This document shows positions 47,718-59,498 of a DNA stretch of 64,000 nt, piece after piece. The stretch spans positions 2,124,780-2,188,779 of the forward strand of contig NC_052356.1 of assembly GCF_009727055.1 (NCBI RefSeq), given 5' to 3'. The notes under the pieces were generated by a model. That model was not told the origin of the DNA. It did no database searches and saw nothing but the letters and a program-made list of their open reading frames with translations. Position 1 is the first letter of the stretch; each line of letters begins with the position of its first letter. Origin of the DNA: Benincasa hispida. Taxonomy: Eukaryota > Streptophyta > Magnoliopsida > Cucurbitales > Cucurbitaceae. Position numbers and translations under genes: made by a program.

Positions 47718-47789
47718 GAAGAAGAAAGAGAAAAAGAAGCAGTAGAACCAGAGGTTGCGTCGATCTCAAAGTCAACTGAGACGGGAACC

Positions 47790-48695
47790 GTGAAAGTGCA
47801 GTTACCCCCTTTCCCACAGAGACTAATGAAGAAAAAGAACGAAGAGGTACAGTACCAACGTTTCCTGTCTATGTTAAAACAATTACATATTAATATTCCT
47901 TTCAGTGAAGCGATTGAGGAGATTCCTGCCTATGCAAAGTTTATGAAGGATATGGTAACTAAGAAAAGGGGAGCTGGTAAGTTTTCCACGGTGGCCTAAC
48001 TCAAAATCAATCATTTCACCAAATATAAGTGATCCTGGGAGCTTTACTATTCCTTGCTCCATAGGAGGACTGTACACGGACAAGCCCTGTGTGACCTTGG
48101 AGCCAGGTCAATTTTTAGGCAACTGAATGTTGGGCAACTTGTGCCCATAATGGTGACTCTCCAACTGGCCGATAGATCTATGGTTCATCCAGAGAGAAAG
48201 GTGTAGGACATGCTGATAACCATTGAAAAATTTATCCTACCTGCTGACTTCATCATTTTGGACTACGAGGCCGACAAAGATGTTCCCATCATTATGGGAC
48301 AACCTTTTCTATCAACAGGTCGTGCTCAGATTGATGTGCATAAAGGAGAGATCACTTTGAGCATCAACGGGCAGAAGCTCAAGTTTAACATAATTCGTGC
48401 CATGAAGTTTTTGGAAGAAGAGGACCTGCATGACTCAGATGATGACAAGAATTCGATTGAAGAAGAAAAATTGGATGAAGAGAATGAAGTAGAGGATGCC
48501 AGCACATCCGTTGCTGCCTGTAATGCGATCATGACAAAAAACAAGCAAGGAAGAGGAGATGATCGTAAACTTAGAAGAAGAGCCAACAGAAAAAGAAGAA
48601 TGAAAAACAACGCAACCTTCCCTAGTGGAACCACATATACTGGAATTAAAGACCCTACCGACCCATTTGAAGTACACATTTTTGGGAAAGAATGA
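47790..48695 (+). pseudogene. Athila-type protease region, broken
   Basis: VQLPPFPQRL opens the region. The protease site LCDLGARS lies near 48085, in the place of the DLGAS motif of Athila-group proteases. IIMGQPFLSTGRAQIDVHKG (48285) and a long acidic tail follow in another frame. Two or more frameshifts and a TAG before 48210 break it. It would cleave the gag-pol polyprotein. Confidence 0.8.
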
Positions 48696-48769
48696 GAAGT
48701 TGCCTATTATTATTTCCTCTGAGCTCAAAAAGATCAGAAGAATGTATTGATGAGCATTTTAAGGAAACA

Positions 48770-49610
48770 TGTGTGAGCAATTGGTTGGACGCTCGCCGAC
48801 ATTAGAGGAATTAGCCCTGCATATTGTATGCACTGCATTCGTCTTGAAGAGGACCACAAAGCAACGATTGAACATCAATGCAGACTCAACCCTGCAATGA
48901 AAGAGGTTTTCAAGAAGGAGATCATTAAATGTTTAGATGCAAACATTATCTATCCTATAGTAGATAGCACGTGGGTCAGCTCCGTGCAGTGTGTGTCGAA
49001 AAAGGGCGGCATGATGGTAGTCCTGAATGAAAACAATGAATTAATACCGCAAAGAACCGTCACTGGATGGTGCATTTGCATAGATTACTGCAAGTTGAAC
49101 GAGGCCACAAAGAAAGATCATTTCCCTCCACCATTCATCGACTAAATGCTAGCTGGAAATGACTTTTATTGCTTTCTGGATGGTTATGTCGGGTACAACC
49201 ACATTATGATAGCTCCAGAAGACCAAGATAAGACCACATTCACCTGCCCATATGGGACATTTGCTTTTCGCCGCATGCCGTTTGGTCTCTGCAATGTGCC
49301 AAGCACGTTCCAAAGGTGCATGATGGCCATCTTTTCAGACTATCTCGAGGACTCTATTGAAATCTTTATGGACGATTTCTCTGTTTATGGGAACACCTAT
49401 GAAGTTTGTCTAGCCAACTTGGAGAAGATACTGAAGAGATGCGAAGAGACGAATCTGGTGCTTAACTGGAAAAAATGCCATTTCATGGTGAAGGAGGGCA
49501 TAGTGTTGGGGCACAAGGTTTCCCGGGATGGGTTGGAGGTGGACAAAGCAAAAATCGAAGCAATTGAAAAACTTCCACCTCCAACAAGCGTAAAGGTTGT
49601 GTGAAGCTTC
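48770..49610 (+). pseudogene. Athila-type reverse transcriptase, broken
   Basis: Blocks are RLNPAMKEVFKKEI, CIDYCKLNEATKKDHFPPPF, then a TAA in place of Gln (49143). The palm follows with FRRMPFGLCNVPSTFQRCMM, the active site FMDDFSVYG (FMDD at 49365-49376) and GIVLGHKVS. Both catalytic aspartates are intact. The frame ends at TGA 49602 where family members have Arg before SFLGHAG. Confidence 0.88.
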
Positions 49611-50443
49611 TTGGGGCACGCTGGAATCTACAGACGCTTTGTCAAAGATTTTTAAAAAATAGCACGACCATTGAGTGCGTTATTAGAGGCTGACAGAAAA
49701 TTTGATTTTGATAACAACTACCTCAACGCACTTCGAGTTTTGAAGAATGCGCTGATTACTGCACCTGTGTTGATTGCACCTGATTGGACACTTCCTTTTG
49801 AAATTATGTGTGATGCAAGCGGGTATGCAATGAGAGCAGCTTTGGCATGAAAGAGAAAAACAATCTTGCACCCCATCATATATGCGAGTAAAACATTAAA
49901 TCCTGCTCAGACAAATTATACCACCACAGAGAAAGAGCTTCTGGCGGTAATTTTTGCATTGGAAAAATTTCGAGCATATCTACTGGGGACAAAGGTACTC
50001 ATCCATACTGACCATTCGACAATAAAGTACTTAATGACAAAGAAGGACGCAAAGCCGAGGTTGATCAGATGGGTTCTCCTCCTTCAGATATTTGACATAG
50101 AAATAATTGATCGGATGGAAGGGGACAGAGAATCAAGTTGCAGATCACTTGTCTAGACTGAAAAATCTTGAGGTTGACCGCAATGAGTCTAAGATGAGTG
50201 CGGTGTTCCTAAATGAGCAGCTACTCATCCATACTGACCATCTCGACAATAAAGTCTTAATGAAAAAGAAGGACGCAAAGCCGAGGTTGATCAGATGGGT
50301 TCTCCTCCTTCAAGAATTTGACATAGAAATAATTGATCGGAAGGGGACAGAGAATCAAGTTGCAGATCACTTGTCTAGACTGAAAATCTTGAGGTTGACC
50401 GCAATGAGTCTAAGATGAGTGCGGTGTTCCTAAATGAGCAGCT
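49610..50443 (+). pseudogene. Athila-type RNase H with internal tandem duplication
   Basis: FLGHAGIYRRFVKDF leads into RNase [26 protein letters not shown] and [11 protein letters not shown] carry the catalytic residues. The C-terminal part, from IHTDH through RWVLLLQ to VADHLSRLK, occurs twice in succession (49997-50222 and 50223-50443). Stops are at 49652 and 49848. Confidence 0.88.
49997..50443 (+). repeat. Direct tandem duplication, 226 and 221 bp
   Basis: Both copies begin ACTCATCCATACTGACCAT and end AATGAGCAGCT. They differ by a few small indels, including GGATGGAAGG against GGAAGG. Confidence 0.92.
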
Positions 50444-50479
50444 ATTCCATATTGAAGAATTGCCCTGGTATGCAGACAT

Positions 50480-51770
50480 AGTCAATTATCTGGTTTGCGG
50501 AGCAATTTCCTGAAGATTACACCTACCACCAACAGAAGAAGCTCAAACATGAATGCAGACATTATTATTGGGATGAGCCAAATCTGTATAAAAGAGGGCA
50601 TACCAGATTTTTTGATTATGCGTACCAAAATGTTGCTCAAACAACACATTATCGCGCAATGGTCACGACTCACCATATGGTGGTGCACTTTGGAAGGCAG
50701 TGCTACACAGCTAAAAGTCTTACAGAGTGGCTCTTTCTGTTAGGCCTAACATTATTCAAGGGAGCTAGCTGACTACGCAATGAAGTGTGGTCGGTGCAAC
50801 GCATAGTGTTAACATTTTCGATGGAAATATGCAGATGCCGTAATGAAACACCAATCGTTGGAGCTTGAATTGTTCGACGTATGGGGGATTGATTTCATGG
50901 CCCATTCCTCCCTCGAATGGTAAACATTATATTTTATTGGCCGTACGATTATGTATCTAATGGTGGAGAGGCAATAGTATGCGATGCAAGCGATACGGCG
51001 ATCGTCTTCCAATTCTTGAAGAAGACATATTTTCACTCGTTTTGGCACTCCCCGTGCCATCATAAGTGATGAAGGGTCCCACTTTGTCAACCATAATATC
51101 AAGGAGCTGCTGCGCAAATACACCATCCTCCACAAAGTGGCCACCGCATACCACCCACAAACGAATGGTCAGGCCGAGGTGTCCAATCGGGAAATTAAGC
51201 TGATACTTGAGAAGGTAGTAAGGCCTTCGTGAAAAGATTGGGCAACAAAGCTTGATGATGTGTTGTGGGCATACTGAACTGCATTTAAAACACCAATAGG
51301 TATGTCCCGTATGCGTTGGTATTTGGTAAGGTGTGTCATTACATATGGAGCTGGAATATAAGGCACTGTGGGCGGTAAAGAAGCTGAACTTTGATTTGAG
51401 GAAGGCAGGAGAAGCGCGAAAAAATGCAACTAGTCGAACTAGAAGAATGAAGGATTAATGCATATGAAAACGTAAAGATTTATAAAGAGCGCATCAAGCG
51501 CTGGCATGACAAACACATATGCGGCAAAATCCTCCAAGTCGGGCAGAGGGTCTTACTCTTCAACTCACGTCTACGGATCTTCCCGGGAGAACTAAAGTCA
51601 CGTTGGTCTGGACCATTCATAGTTAGACAAATATTTCCGCATGGCACGATTGAATTATCAAATGATGATAGAACCAACATATTCAAAGTTAATGGGCAGC
51701 AAGTAAAGGCATATCATGGAGAAGGCTGGCATTGCCAAGTCGACTCTGTGGAACTAAAGAACTTTGAATA
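50480..51770 (+). pseudogene. Athila-type integrase, broken
   Basis: Integrase blocks are spread over three frames. A zinc-binding-like region lies at 50690-50800. The core includes [10 protein letters not shown] (51060) and [18 protein letters not shown] (51150), in line with the second Asp and the Glu of the DDE triad. ALVFGKVCH follows (51310). The C-terminal part is open from about 51440 (KRWHDKH, GQRVLLFNSR, LKSRWSGPF) and ends at TAA 51768. Many stops occur. Confidence 0.8.
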
Positions 51771-53156
51771 AAGAAGAAAGTAGGTGGTCCCTGCGTTATC
51801 AAACGATCGCAATCCATCAGGGACGCAAGTTTTGGGAAGCATCAATTCTTCAATTATTCTCTACTATTCAGAATTCTCACTATATCTTTGCAGTCCTTAA
51901 CTGTCCTTATTCTATTTCAAAAAAGAAAAAATGGAGATTGCGATAACAAATTTCGTTTTGTTTAAAATACTTTGACCCTCTCTCTGTTTTTCTTGCAACG
52001 ATCGAGGCGTTGGATTTTGGAGATGTTACGTGAAGAAGCCACTTATCTTACACCATCACCATAATCCAAAGAAGATAGATTGCCGCAAAGATGGATGCGT
52101 CAATACACATTGCGGGCGATAGCGCAAATTTGGGGGTGTATTCTTCGTTATCTCTATTTCAAATTTTGCGCTATCGCATCGCATGTTTTGTTTTAAAAGT
52201 TTATCACCGTATTCTCTTTGATTATCGCAATCATTTGACATAGATAAATTTAGTAAATCGCTGCATGCCATTTCTTTGTTAAGTATGATTTCAATGATGA
52301 AAAATATGCTTCTATTTCTTTCATATATACTAAAGTCAACTTAACTTTAAGATAGTCACCTCATGAAATATTTCTAGAAACTTAAGAGGTTTGCTAGGCT
52401 TTCTTTCAAACTCTCTTTACGAAGCTTTCTACGAACATCGCATGACTCATTTCAATCTTTTGGCAATGAGGAACATTGCTGCATTTTAAATTTGGGGTGA
52501 GGTATTTATTTGCGACCTTGCTATTTTTGACCTTTCTATTTCTACAAAAAAAAAAAAAAAAAAAAAGAGAAAATTTTTGAGAATAACAACTCCACTGTCA
52601 CGAACAATGGGAAACCCATGATATATGATAAGAGTTAAGTTGTGAAAGGCACTTACCCATAGTTGGATGTCTGCATGATACACATGGAGGCAAGTCAAAA
52701 CGAAAGTAAGTCACAAGGATCAACGCATAAATAAATGACTGCAACTCCACCGCCAAGTAGGTATGAGTTAATCTGAGAAAGAGTGCATTGCTCGTAGTTG
52801 GATGTCCGCATGACACACGTGGGGGCAAGCCAAAACAAAGGCAAAGCACTCGGATCAGCGCAAGGTCAGAAAAAAATAACAATGACAAGAAATATGCAAG
52901 GATAAAACACCCCAGTGAAAATATTTTTTTGCTTTTAAATAAATCATGCGATGTTCCGGAAGCTAGTAAAGTCTTTTTGAAGGTTAAGCTTGCGTTTCTT
53001 AGGTCTTAGAAATATTTTGAGAGGAGGCTTGAACGAGACTTAAGGAAACTTTGGTATATAGGAATTGAATGAAGTATCCTTGAGAAATCTAGGAAAAGAA
53101 CATTGCGGTCGATTTGCTAAAAGAAATCATTAGCTTAAGCTTGAGGACAAGCATTG
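51771..53156 (+). other. 3' untranslated region of the Athila-type element
   Basis: No gene. It contains an A run (52545-52565) and a degenerate direct repeat, where TAGTTGGATGTCTGCATGA at 52660 recurs as TAGTTGGATGTCCGCATGA at 52794, followed by ACACNTGGNGGCAAGNC in both. GAGGACAAGC and the purine tract close it. Confidence 0.8.
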
Positions 53157-53172
53157 TTTAAATTTGGGGGTG
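53157..53172 (+). other. Polypurine tract of the Athila-type element
   Basis: AAATTTGGGGGTG directly precedes the 3' LTR, the usual plus-strand primer in this group. Confidence 0.85.
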
Positions 53173-54852
53173 TGATAACGGACAGAAATGCATGTTATCA
53201 TAGTGCTAAGTTCTTAAACAATGTTAGAATGCGTTGATAAAACATGTCAAATTGCGTCCATCAAGCATCAATTTCATAATATTGCGATCGCATGCGTTCA
53301 ACGCATAGGAACAATTGATTTTTGTGTTTTTATGCAGAGTATGCGTGAATGCAAGGCGAAAATTGCGATCTTAGGAAATCATCGGTCGAGCGCAACTTCA
53401 CCACAAGGCTTTGCGATGATTGCGCTCGCAAACATTTGCTCGAGAAGGATTACCACAACTTGGTCAGCGCAACATGGTGGGTGCATCTGGGTAAAAGACT
53501 AATTAATCGCGATGGGACAAAAAGCTGATGATAGTCGAATCCGAATTAAGTTGACAGCCGATAATGATCACAAGTGCATTCAGCTTTTCGATGACAAATA
53601 TTCAGTGCATCAGTCAGGAATTAAAGTCATCCCATCTGTACAATCATGAGAGAGAAGTCGCCTCTCACCCTGGATGTTCTATAAATACCAAGGGCAACCT
53701 TCATAAAAGAGGTTGATCAATTAATTAGTTCACGAGTTTACGAATTAAGAGCTCAGTTCGTCTTTGTGGATAGTTTTCTTTTCGTTTTAAGGTGGAGCAA
53801 GAGAAGAGTGGTGATGCTGGAGATCGCTCAGGGCAACTCAAGAGAGAACCTTGAGGCGTAGAAGCAGAGAGCGGGCCGACTCTCGCGAGAACGAGATTAT
53901 CTTTTGAACACGAGTAGAAAAATAGTGTAAACGCTTGGGTAGCAAGAGATTGCTACCAGGCCCTTTATTCTATACTTGCATTGTTATTTTGTACTTCATC
54001 TTTATATTTATACAATGGAAGTTCTATTTCTACATCTGTTCACTCTCTTAGCATGCATGAGTAGCTAAACTAGTCGAATGGGTTGAGAAGAACTAAGTTA
54101 ACATGACCTAGGAAGTTCATTGCTTGCGGTTGTCTTGTTTTATGCTGTGCAAAATACCCTTTAGAGTTACTCGAGAGAGAGTCTAAAGAAAGAACCTAAT
54201 GTCTCGAGAGAGCTAGGTTAGAATCTGGACTCAAGAGAATAAGATTAGAACTGCATAAACAAGAGATAAGAACTTAGGGATAAGCTCTGTTTGTCAACCT
54301 GCATCGCATGCATCCTAGAGATTGGAATGATATTATGTGGTCACCTTATTTGTGTGTGTGTCATTCTGTCATCGCATAAATAAGAATAGAGGCTTATGTG
54401 TAGGTTCTATAGACTTAGCGCATATATCGCATGCATTCTAGCCTTAGAAGCCGTGGCATTCGCACCGAGGGGTGGTTTACTGTTGTATGCATGTTGCATG
54501 ATCGCATAGCATGAACACATCCTAGGAAGTGTTGCGGAAACTTTTCTCAACCCGTTCACCGCATACACATCGCATTTCCCATTTATCAACTATTTCCAAA
54601 CTCCGACGCATTTGTTTATTTTTCATTAACGCAAACAAAAATCCAAACAATTTATTTATTTATCCGGTTACCGCAAAGTTTTCATAAAAATTACCAACGC
54701 AACCTGCTTTTACAAGTCTCTGAGTTCGACCCTGGACTTACCAGGAAACTCAGTGAAATTTACACTTGGATTCTACTGAGGAAACTTGAGTGCACAACGT
54801 AATTTCACCATCGCATATCATCCATAATTAACTTCATAAAAATCAAGCATCA
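53173..54852 (+). repeat. 3' LTR of the Athila-type element
   Basis: Begins TGATAACGGACAG, ends AATCAAGCATCA, and is followed by the target duplication TCTAC. A TATA box is at 53680-53687. Confidence 0.95.
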
Positions 54853-54857
54853 TCTAC

Positions 54858-55400
54858 ATCAATTGAAGTTTTAGCGGTCTTTAAAAAGGGTCGACCTACC
54901 AAGATGGAAAAATTATTGGGGGAGTTTTTTCCATGCATATCAATAATGTAAAAGTTTGAAAGGAAGACCAAGACATCTTTAATCATTCTAAGAGGTTTAA
55001 CTAAAGAGCAATCTAGTAATTAAACTGAAATACCAGCAGGATGCAGGACATGTGACTGAAGCTTAGAGTACAAAAATGCACGCATGATATTAATAGCTAA
55101 TCCTAAATCTAGCATCACATTCTCAAATTTCATCTTACCTATCAGACAAGGTAAGAAAAATGTACCTAGATTGTCACATTTAGCTGGCAAGTTACCTGAG
55201 CAAACGATTGGGCTTTCTTCATTCTAAGGCTTGTCTTTAATCTTAATCCATGACCTCTCGTCCTTACCTATAGGACTTTCATTGCTCTTCGAAGACTCGA
55301 CCACTTGCCCCTCATTCTTCGATGAAACTTCCTTAGCTAGCCTGCTAGGGAATGTGGCAATAGGAATTTAAGCATTAAGATTCAATGAAGGATCAACATG
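54858..55400 (-). pseudogene. Reverse Athila-type protease region, interrupted by the nested element
   Basis: On the reverse strand a GRPFLKTAKTSIDV block runs to the TCTAC duplication, and the frame resumes at 44437. GRPFL...A.IDV is the block after the protease active site in Athila-group elements. Upstream pieces are frameshifted. Confidence 0.75.
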
Positions 55401-55849
55401 TACCCCTCGTTCAGTGGTCAGTCTGGAAACTATTTCTTCATTTTCTTCCTCTTTCTCAAGCTCTTCTAACCCATTCACTGGTTCAGAGATACGAGTATAA
55501 AAGACTTCGTTGAAGCTCATCGACCTAATTATGCTGACATTGCACACATTGAGTTTGGGTCAGGAAGGAATCTTTCCAAACTACCCATCCAACTTGCTCA
55601 CAGATGTGGCAAGATGAGAGACCCAAGTCCCCACGATGTCAAAACCGTTTTTGGTTTCCCATTGAAATTTTAAAGAGTTACCAGCTAAACACTTTTCAAT
55701 ATCTTCTGTCGACATACTTGAACTCGATGAAGCCACTTTGTTCAATTGAACTTGCTCGTTTTGTCCGCCCCACTTCATGTTTGGGTCATCACGCCACCCT
55801 AGATTGTATGTTTGACTGTAGGGCTCTCTCTTCCTATTTTAGAATCCTC

Positions 55850-56858
55850 CAATAACATTCACTTCATGGACTGTCTCTTGCTGGACATGTGGGCACGTCT
55901 AATTTATGGTCAGTCATGGAGCACCCTTGGCATATCGGAGTGTGTTTGTTATTATCCCTGACTATCTGTTTCACAATATCAACCAGATCAAATATTTGAC
56001 TCTTAAGTTTGCTTACCTCAGATGCATACTTCACATTCATAGACCTGTGTGTTCCAAATTTTTGTGAGTTAGCTGCCATAGTGCTGTGAGCTTCATTGCT
56101 TTAGCAGGAGTTTTGTTAACCAAGGCTCCTCCTGTTGGGGCATCTACGTTGCTCTTGTCATTATGCAATAATCCCTCGTAGATGTATTGTACCAACAACT
56201 GGTCTGGGATATGTTGATGGGGGAATTTAGCACATATTCTCTTGAAGTGCTCCCAATACTCGTGTAGTGTCTCCCCATCGAATTGCAGGATTCTATAGAT
56301 CTCTTTTTGAATGTTCGTAGCAAAAAAGGCTAGAAACAACTTCATCAGAAATAGCTGCTACATCTTTTTCCAAGATAAGATACTCCCAAGCGGCAGAATG
56401 TACAGCCAATCCTTGGCATCTCCCTTCAATGAAAAGGGCAATGTCCTCATGTTCAATTGCTCTTAGGTCACTCAATTTGGCCTCATCTTGTCACACACAA
56501 GTTGGAACTCCTTAAGATTTTTATGTGTGTCCTCACTTGCAAGGTCAGAGAAAGAAGAAAGTAAGTGAACCAACCCAGATTTTACTTCAAACTTACCTGT
56601 CGCTTTGGGGTACGTGATGCATAATGGTCACTGCGTAGTTTGGGGAGCAACATGCTCTTTAAGCATCTTCTCCCGTTCAACCATTGGTGTTTCTTCTTCT
56701 TCAGACTTTTTTTCTTCAAACTCTTCTTCTGGTGTGTCATCTATACAAATATGATTACCTTGCATGACTTGTTGTCTTATTTTTCTTCTAATTCTCCTCT
56801 CACCTCGATATATCTTTGCAAAATGTAGCAATCTTGATCCCTCAGTAGAGTCGTTCAT
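55850..56858 (-). pseudogene. Reverse Athila-type gag, broken
   Basis: Starting near ATG 56858, the pieces carry LPFSLKGDAKDWLYILPLGS, then ILQFDGETLHEYWEHFKRIC and GGALVNKTPAKA (open at 56037-56345). A C..C....H knuckle-like block, CQGCSMTDHKLDVPTC, follows near 55890. Order and wording match Athila-group gag. The sequence differs from the nested forward element, so this is another family of the same group. Several stops occur. Confidence 0.82.
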
Positions 56859-56927
56859 GCACCAAAAGAGGAAAAAAGATTAGCAAGCAAGAAAAATATA
56901 AGCCTTTTAATAAAGAAATCAATTGGT

Positions 56928-56945
56928 TTCCCAACAACGATGTCA
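56928..56945 (-). other. Decayed tRNA-Asp primer binding site of the reverse element
   Basis: On the reverse strand TGACATCGTTGTTGGGAA aligns with TGGCGCCGTTGCCGGGGA. All six differences are C to T or G to A transitions. Confidence 0.7.
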
Positions 56946-56947
56946 CT

Positions 56948-58168
56948 TTGACCATTGCCAAAAGGGTGTCGTAAATCTTTCCAACCCGAAATAAATAATT
57001 TTTCGTGCCTTACTCTAAAAGAAAGTAGTAAAGTGAAAGTACGGAGTCAAACCACAGAGGGCCATGAAGATCTCTTAATTTGAAATCTTATAGTATAGTA
57101 ACCGAAGGAGGGTTCTTCGATCCCTAATTAACCGTCCTAATTACCTAATTAATCAAAATGTAAAGAAAAGAATCCGCTCTAAACAAATTGACCAATCGCA
57201 TTAAGCTTTAAGAAAATTGCTAGGATGAACAAATTAATTTCCATCATCTAATTAACCAATTCAATATGAATTCTACCTTAAGATCGATTAAACCAATCCT
57301 TAGAGTGGTCGACTTCACAATTAAGCAAGTTAATCTAATCTTTTGCTTCCTATGATTTGTTACCTTGATCAAGGATAAATCTAAACATGTAATAACATCA
57401 ACAAACATTGGTTGTCAATCAATACATGAAAATATCATTCATAATCAGAAGATTCAGAGTAGAAGTCCTTAAATAAGAGAGTTTGAACAATGGAAATGAG
57501 GAACAAGTCTCACAAATAACTTAAGAAAGGGAAAAACTATCATTTGTTATTGGGAAAAGGGACCTAGCATCATTCTCAAACTAGAAAAGTTACCCTAGCC
57601 TCTAATCATCTTTAAAATATAAGAATCAAGCTCCAAGATGACTAAAATGGCTAAAACCCAACGTTTATAGTGGAGAGGAGAAGAAAATAGGTATGGAAGA
57701 GGAAAAATGGCATGATCCCCCATCAAATTGGACAAAATTTTCATATATAGTAGGCGCGAAATGCTACGCTCTTGCCGCACAGCACAAAGGGGTGGGTCAT
57801 CACAGGCGTCAAAATGCTCTGCACTATGCGCATGGACAAATTTGTAGTGTTGCGACGCCACAGGACAGTGTTACGACGGTACCCAACTATCACAAATTTG
57901 CTACCATTAAGCGGAGCACGCTATGCTCTGGAGCATAGTGCTACGCTCCCTCCAGGGGCATATTTGTAATTCTCCAACATTCTTTCTCACTTGATGCATT
58001 TGAGTTCCAATTTCAACCATTTTCGCACCTTTTTCCACCAAACGCCTCGTTCTTCCTCTTGGACACCTAAAATCTATAAAATCATCAATTAAGCTCATGA
58101 AAAAGACCAACGGTCCCGAATTAAGAAGAGAAAGATAACATATTTTTGGTGTTGTCAAGCATGTATCA
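56948..58168 (-). mobile_element. Probable 5' LTR of the reverse Athila-type element
   Basis: It lies directly outside the primer site and, read in reverse, would start TGATACATGC at 58168. A GC-richer block (57750-57950) has GCTACGCTC and TGTTGCGACGC words like those in the solo LTR at 24285-24450. The partner LTR is missing, so the outer border is tentative. Confidence 0.55.
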
Positions 58169-58169
58169 T

Positions 58170-58640
58170 TTCACTTTATTTTGTCTTCCAAAATGATCTA
58201 AAAAGTTCTTTTTTTTTTCCCTTACCATTCTTGCCCTCTTTTTTCTCTATCTAAAATGTCTATAATTCTATTTCAAACTTTATTCTCTAGAAAATATATA
58301 TTTTTCTTTTTTTTTTTTCTACAATATTTTTAAATCTCTAAAATTTTGTTATTCTCTAGTCATCTTTTTCCTCACTATACACTTTTTATCTCTCTCGAAT
58401 TCTTTTCTCTTTAATTTTTCACATATTTTCCTTAGTCTTTTTCTTTCGTGATGTTTCGTCCTTCCCTCTAACTTCCTTTTTTCCTTAGTTTTTCTTTCAA
58501 ACATTTTTATCTCTCTCTAAGTTATTTCTATTTCTTTTAAATTTTCCCCCTCAATTAATTTTTTTTTTTCTATTTTTTTCATCTTTCTATAACTTTCGTT
58601 TATCACCTCTATTTTTTCTCTCAAATGTAAAGTTGTACAC
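58170..58640. repeat. T/C-rich low-complexity tract
   Basis: Dominated by TTTTTCTCT-type pyrimidine runs on the plus strand. No gene. Confidence 0.75.
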
Positions 58641-59495
58641 TCGTCGCTAACTATATGAAGTAAATTATATTTGGTCGGTCAACTCATGTTGACTACAGTT
58701 TCTTAGTTTGCCTAATTGTCTGTCTCAAATTTTGGATCTAAAATTCAGTTTCTTTTTTCCCCCTCTATTTCTTCAAAACTCGAATGATGATCCTTTTGAA
58801 ATATTTTGGAGTGACATGATTGGTAAACACACCTTTTTTTCCCATACGTTTGTATTTTTCAGGAGAAAGACAAAAGCCTAGAAGTTTGACAATTGCCTCG
58901 TTTTGAAAATCAAAGTCATTAATGCGTTTGGTATTCCCCCATGACATATCCCTTTTGTTTAACTTTTGTGTTTGACTATTGGTTAATGTAATTTTTCTTC
59001 TTGTATAGCTTAATTTAGTTACCAACTCAAATATGATAGAATTATTTGTGTTGTTTTCAAATATAGAAAAATTAATCAAAATATTTACAAATATAGTAAA
59101 ATTGCAGTATTTATCTTTGTTAGACTGAGATAAACCATGATAAACTACTATCTGTGTCTACCTATGTCGTGGTAGACTCAGATAGTAACCTATTGTAGTC
59201 TATTGCAGATGGATTGTGATATTTAAACTTAATGAGTGGTGAAATCAGTATTATTTGAAAAATAAAACGTCAAATTTTAATGGTGAACCAATTGCATAGG
59301 TAAATTCCAATGAACAAAATAACTAAAATAAATTCTCAAAATTCAACTCTGAACAACATAATCCTAGTACCCAAAAGGACCAAGAAAGCTTGTATGATAT
59401 TAAACTTTAAATAGGTTGCCACTATGGATTGAATCCATTCTAAATTGGTCCTTTATCAAACTCTTGCCTCTTTTGACCACTAGATCAAGTCATAA
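58641..59495. other. Unassigned AT-rich stretch
   Basis: Includes a diverged TATC-type palindrome at about 59060-59235 (AAACCATGATAAACTACTATC and GGTAGACTCAGATAG words). No coding frame is recognised. Confidence 0.4.
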
Positions 59496-59498
59496 TAG

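Larger units (their letters stand above)
44443..54852 (+). mobile_element. Complete Athila-type Ty3/gypsy retrotransposon, 10.4 kb, coding-defective
   Basis: LTRs of 1679 and 1680 bases, a tRNA-Asp primer site, gag, protease, RT, RNase H, integrase, a long 3' untranslated region and a purine tract occur in the gypsy order. TCTAC flanks it exactly (44438-44442 and 54853-54857). By eye the first 210 bases of the two LTRs differ at about a dozen positions, so it is not very recent. Every gene has stops or frameshifts. It is inserted in the protease region of a reverse-strand relative. Confidence 0.95.

Noticed and set aside
48326..48728. Reverse-strand serine-rich frames opposite the Athila protease region
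   Set aside because: They are shadows of the acidic (GAA/GAT-rich) tail coded on the plus strand.
44443..54852. Considered whether the repeated GCGATCGCATGCG words form a replication origin or satellite
   Set aside because: They occur at matching places in the two LTRs and are explained by the LTR itself.
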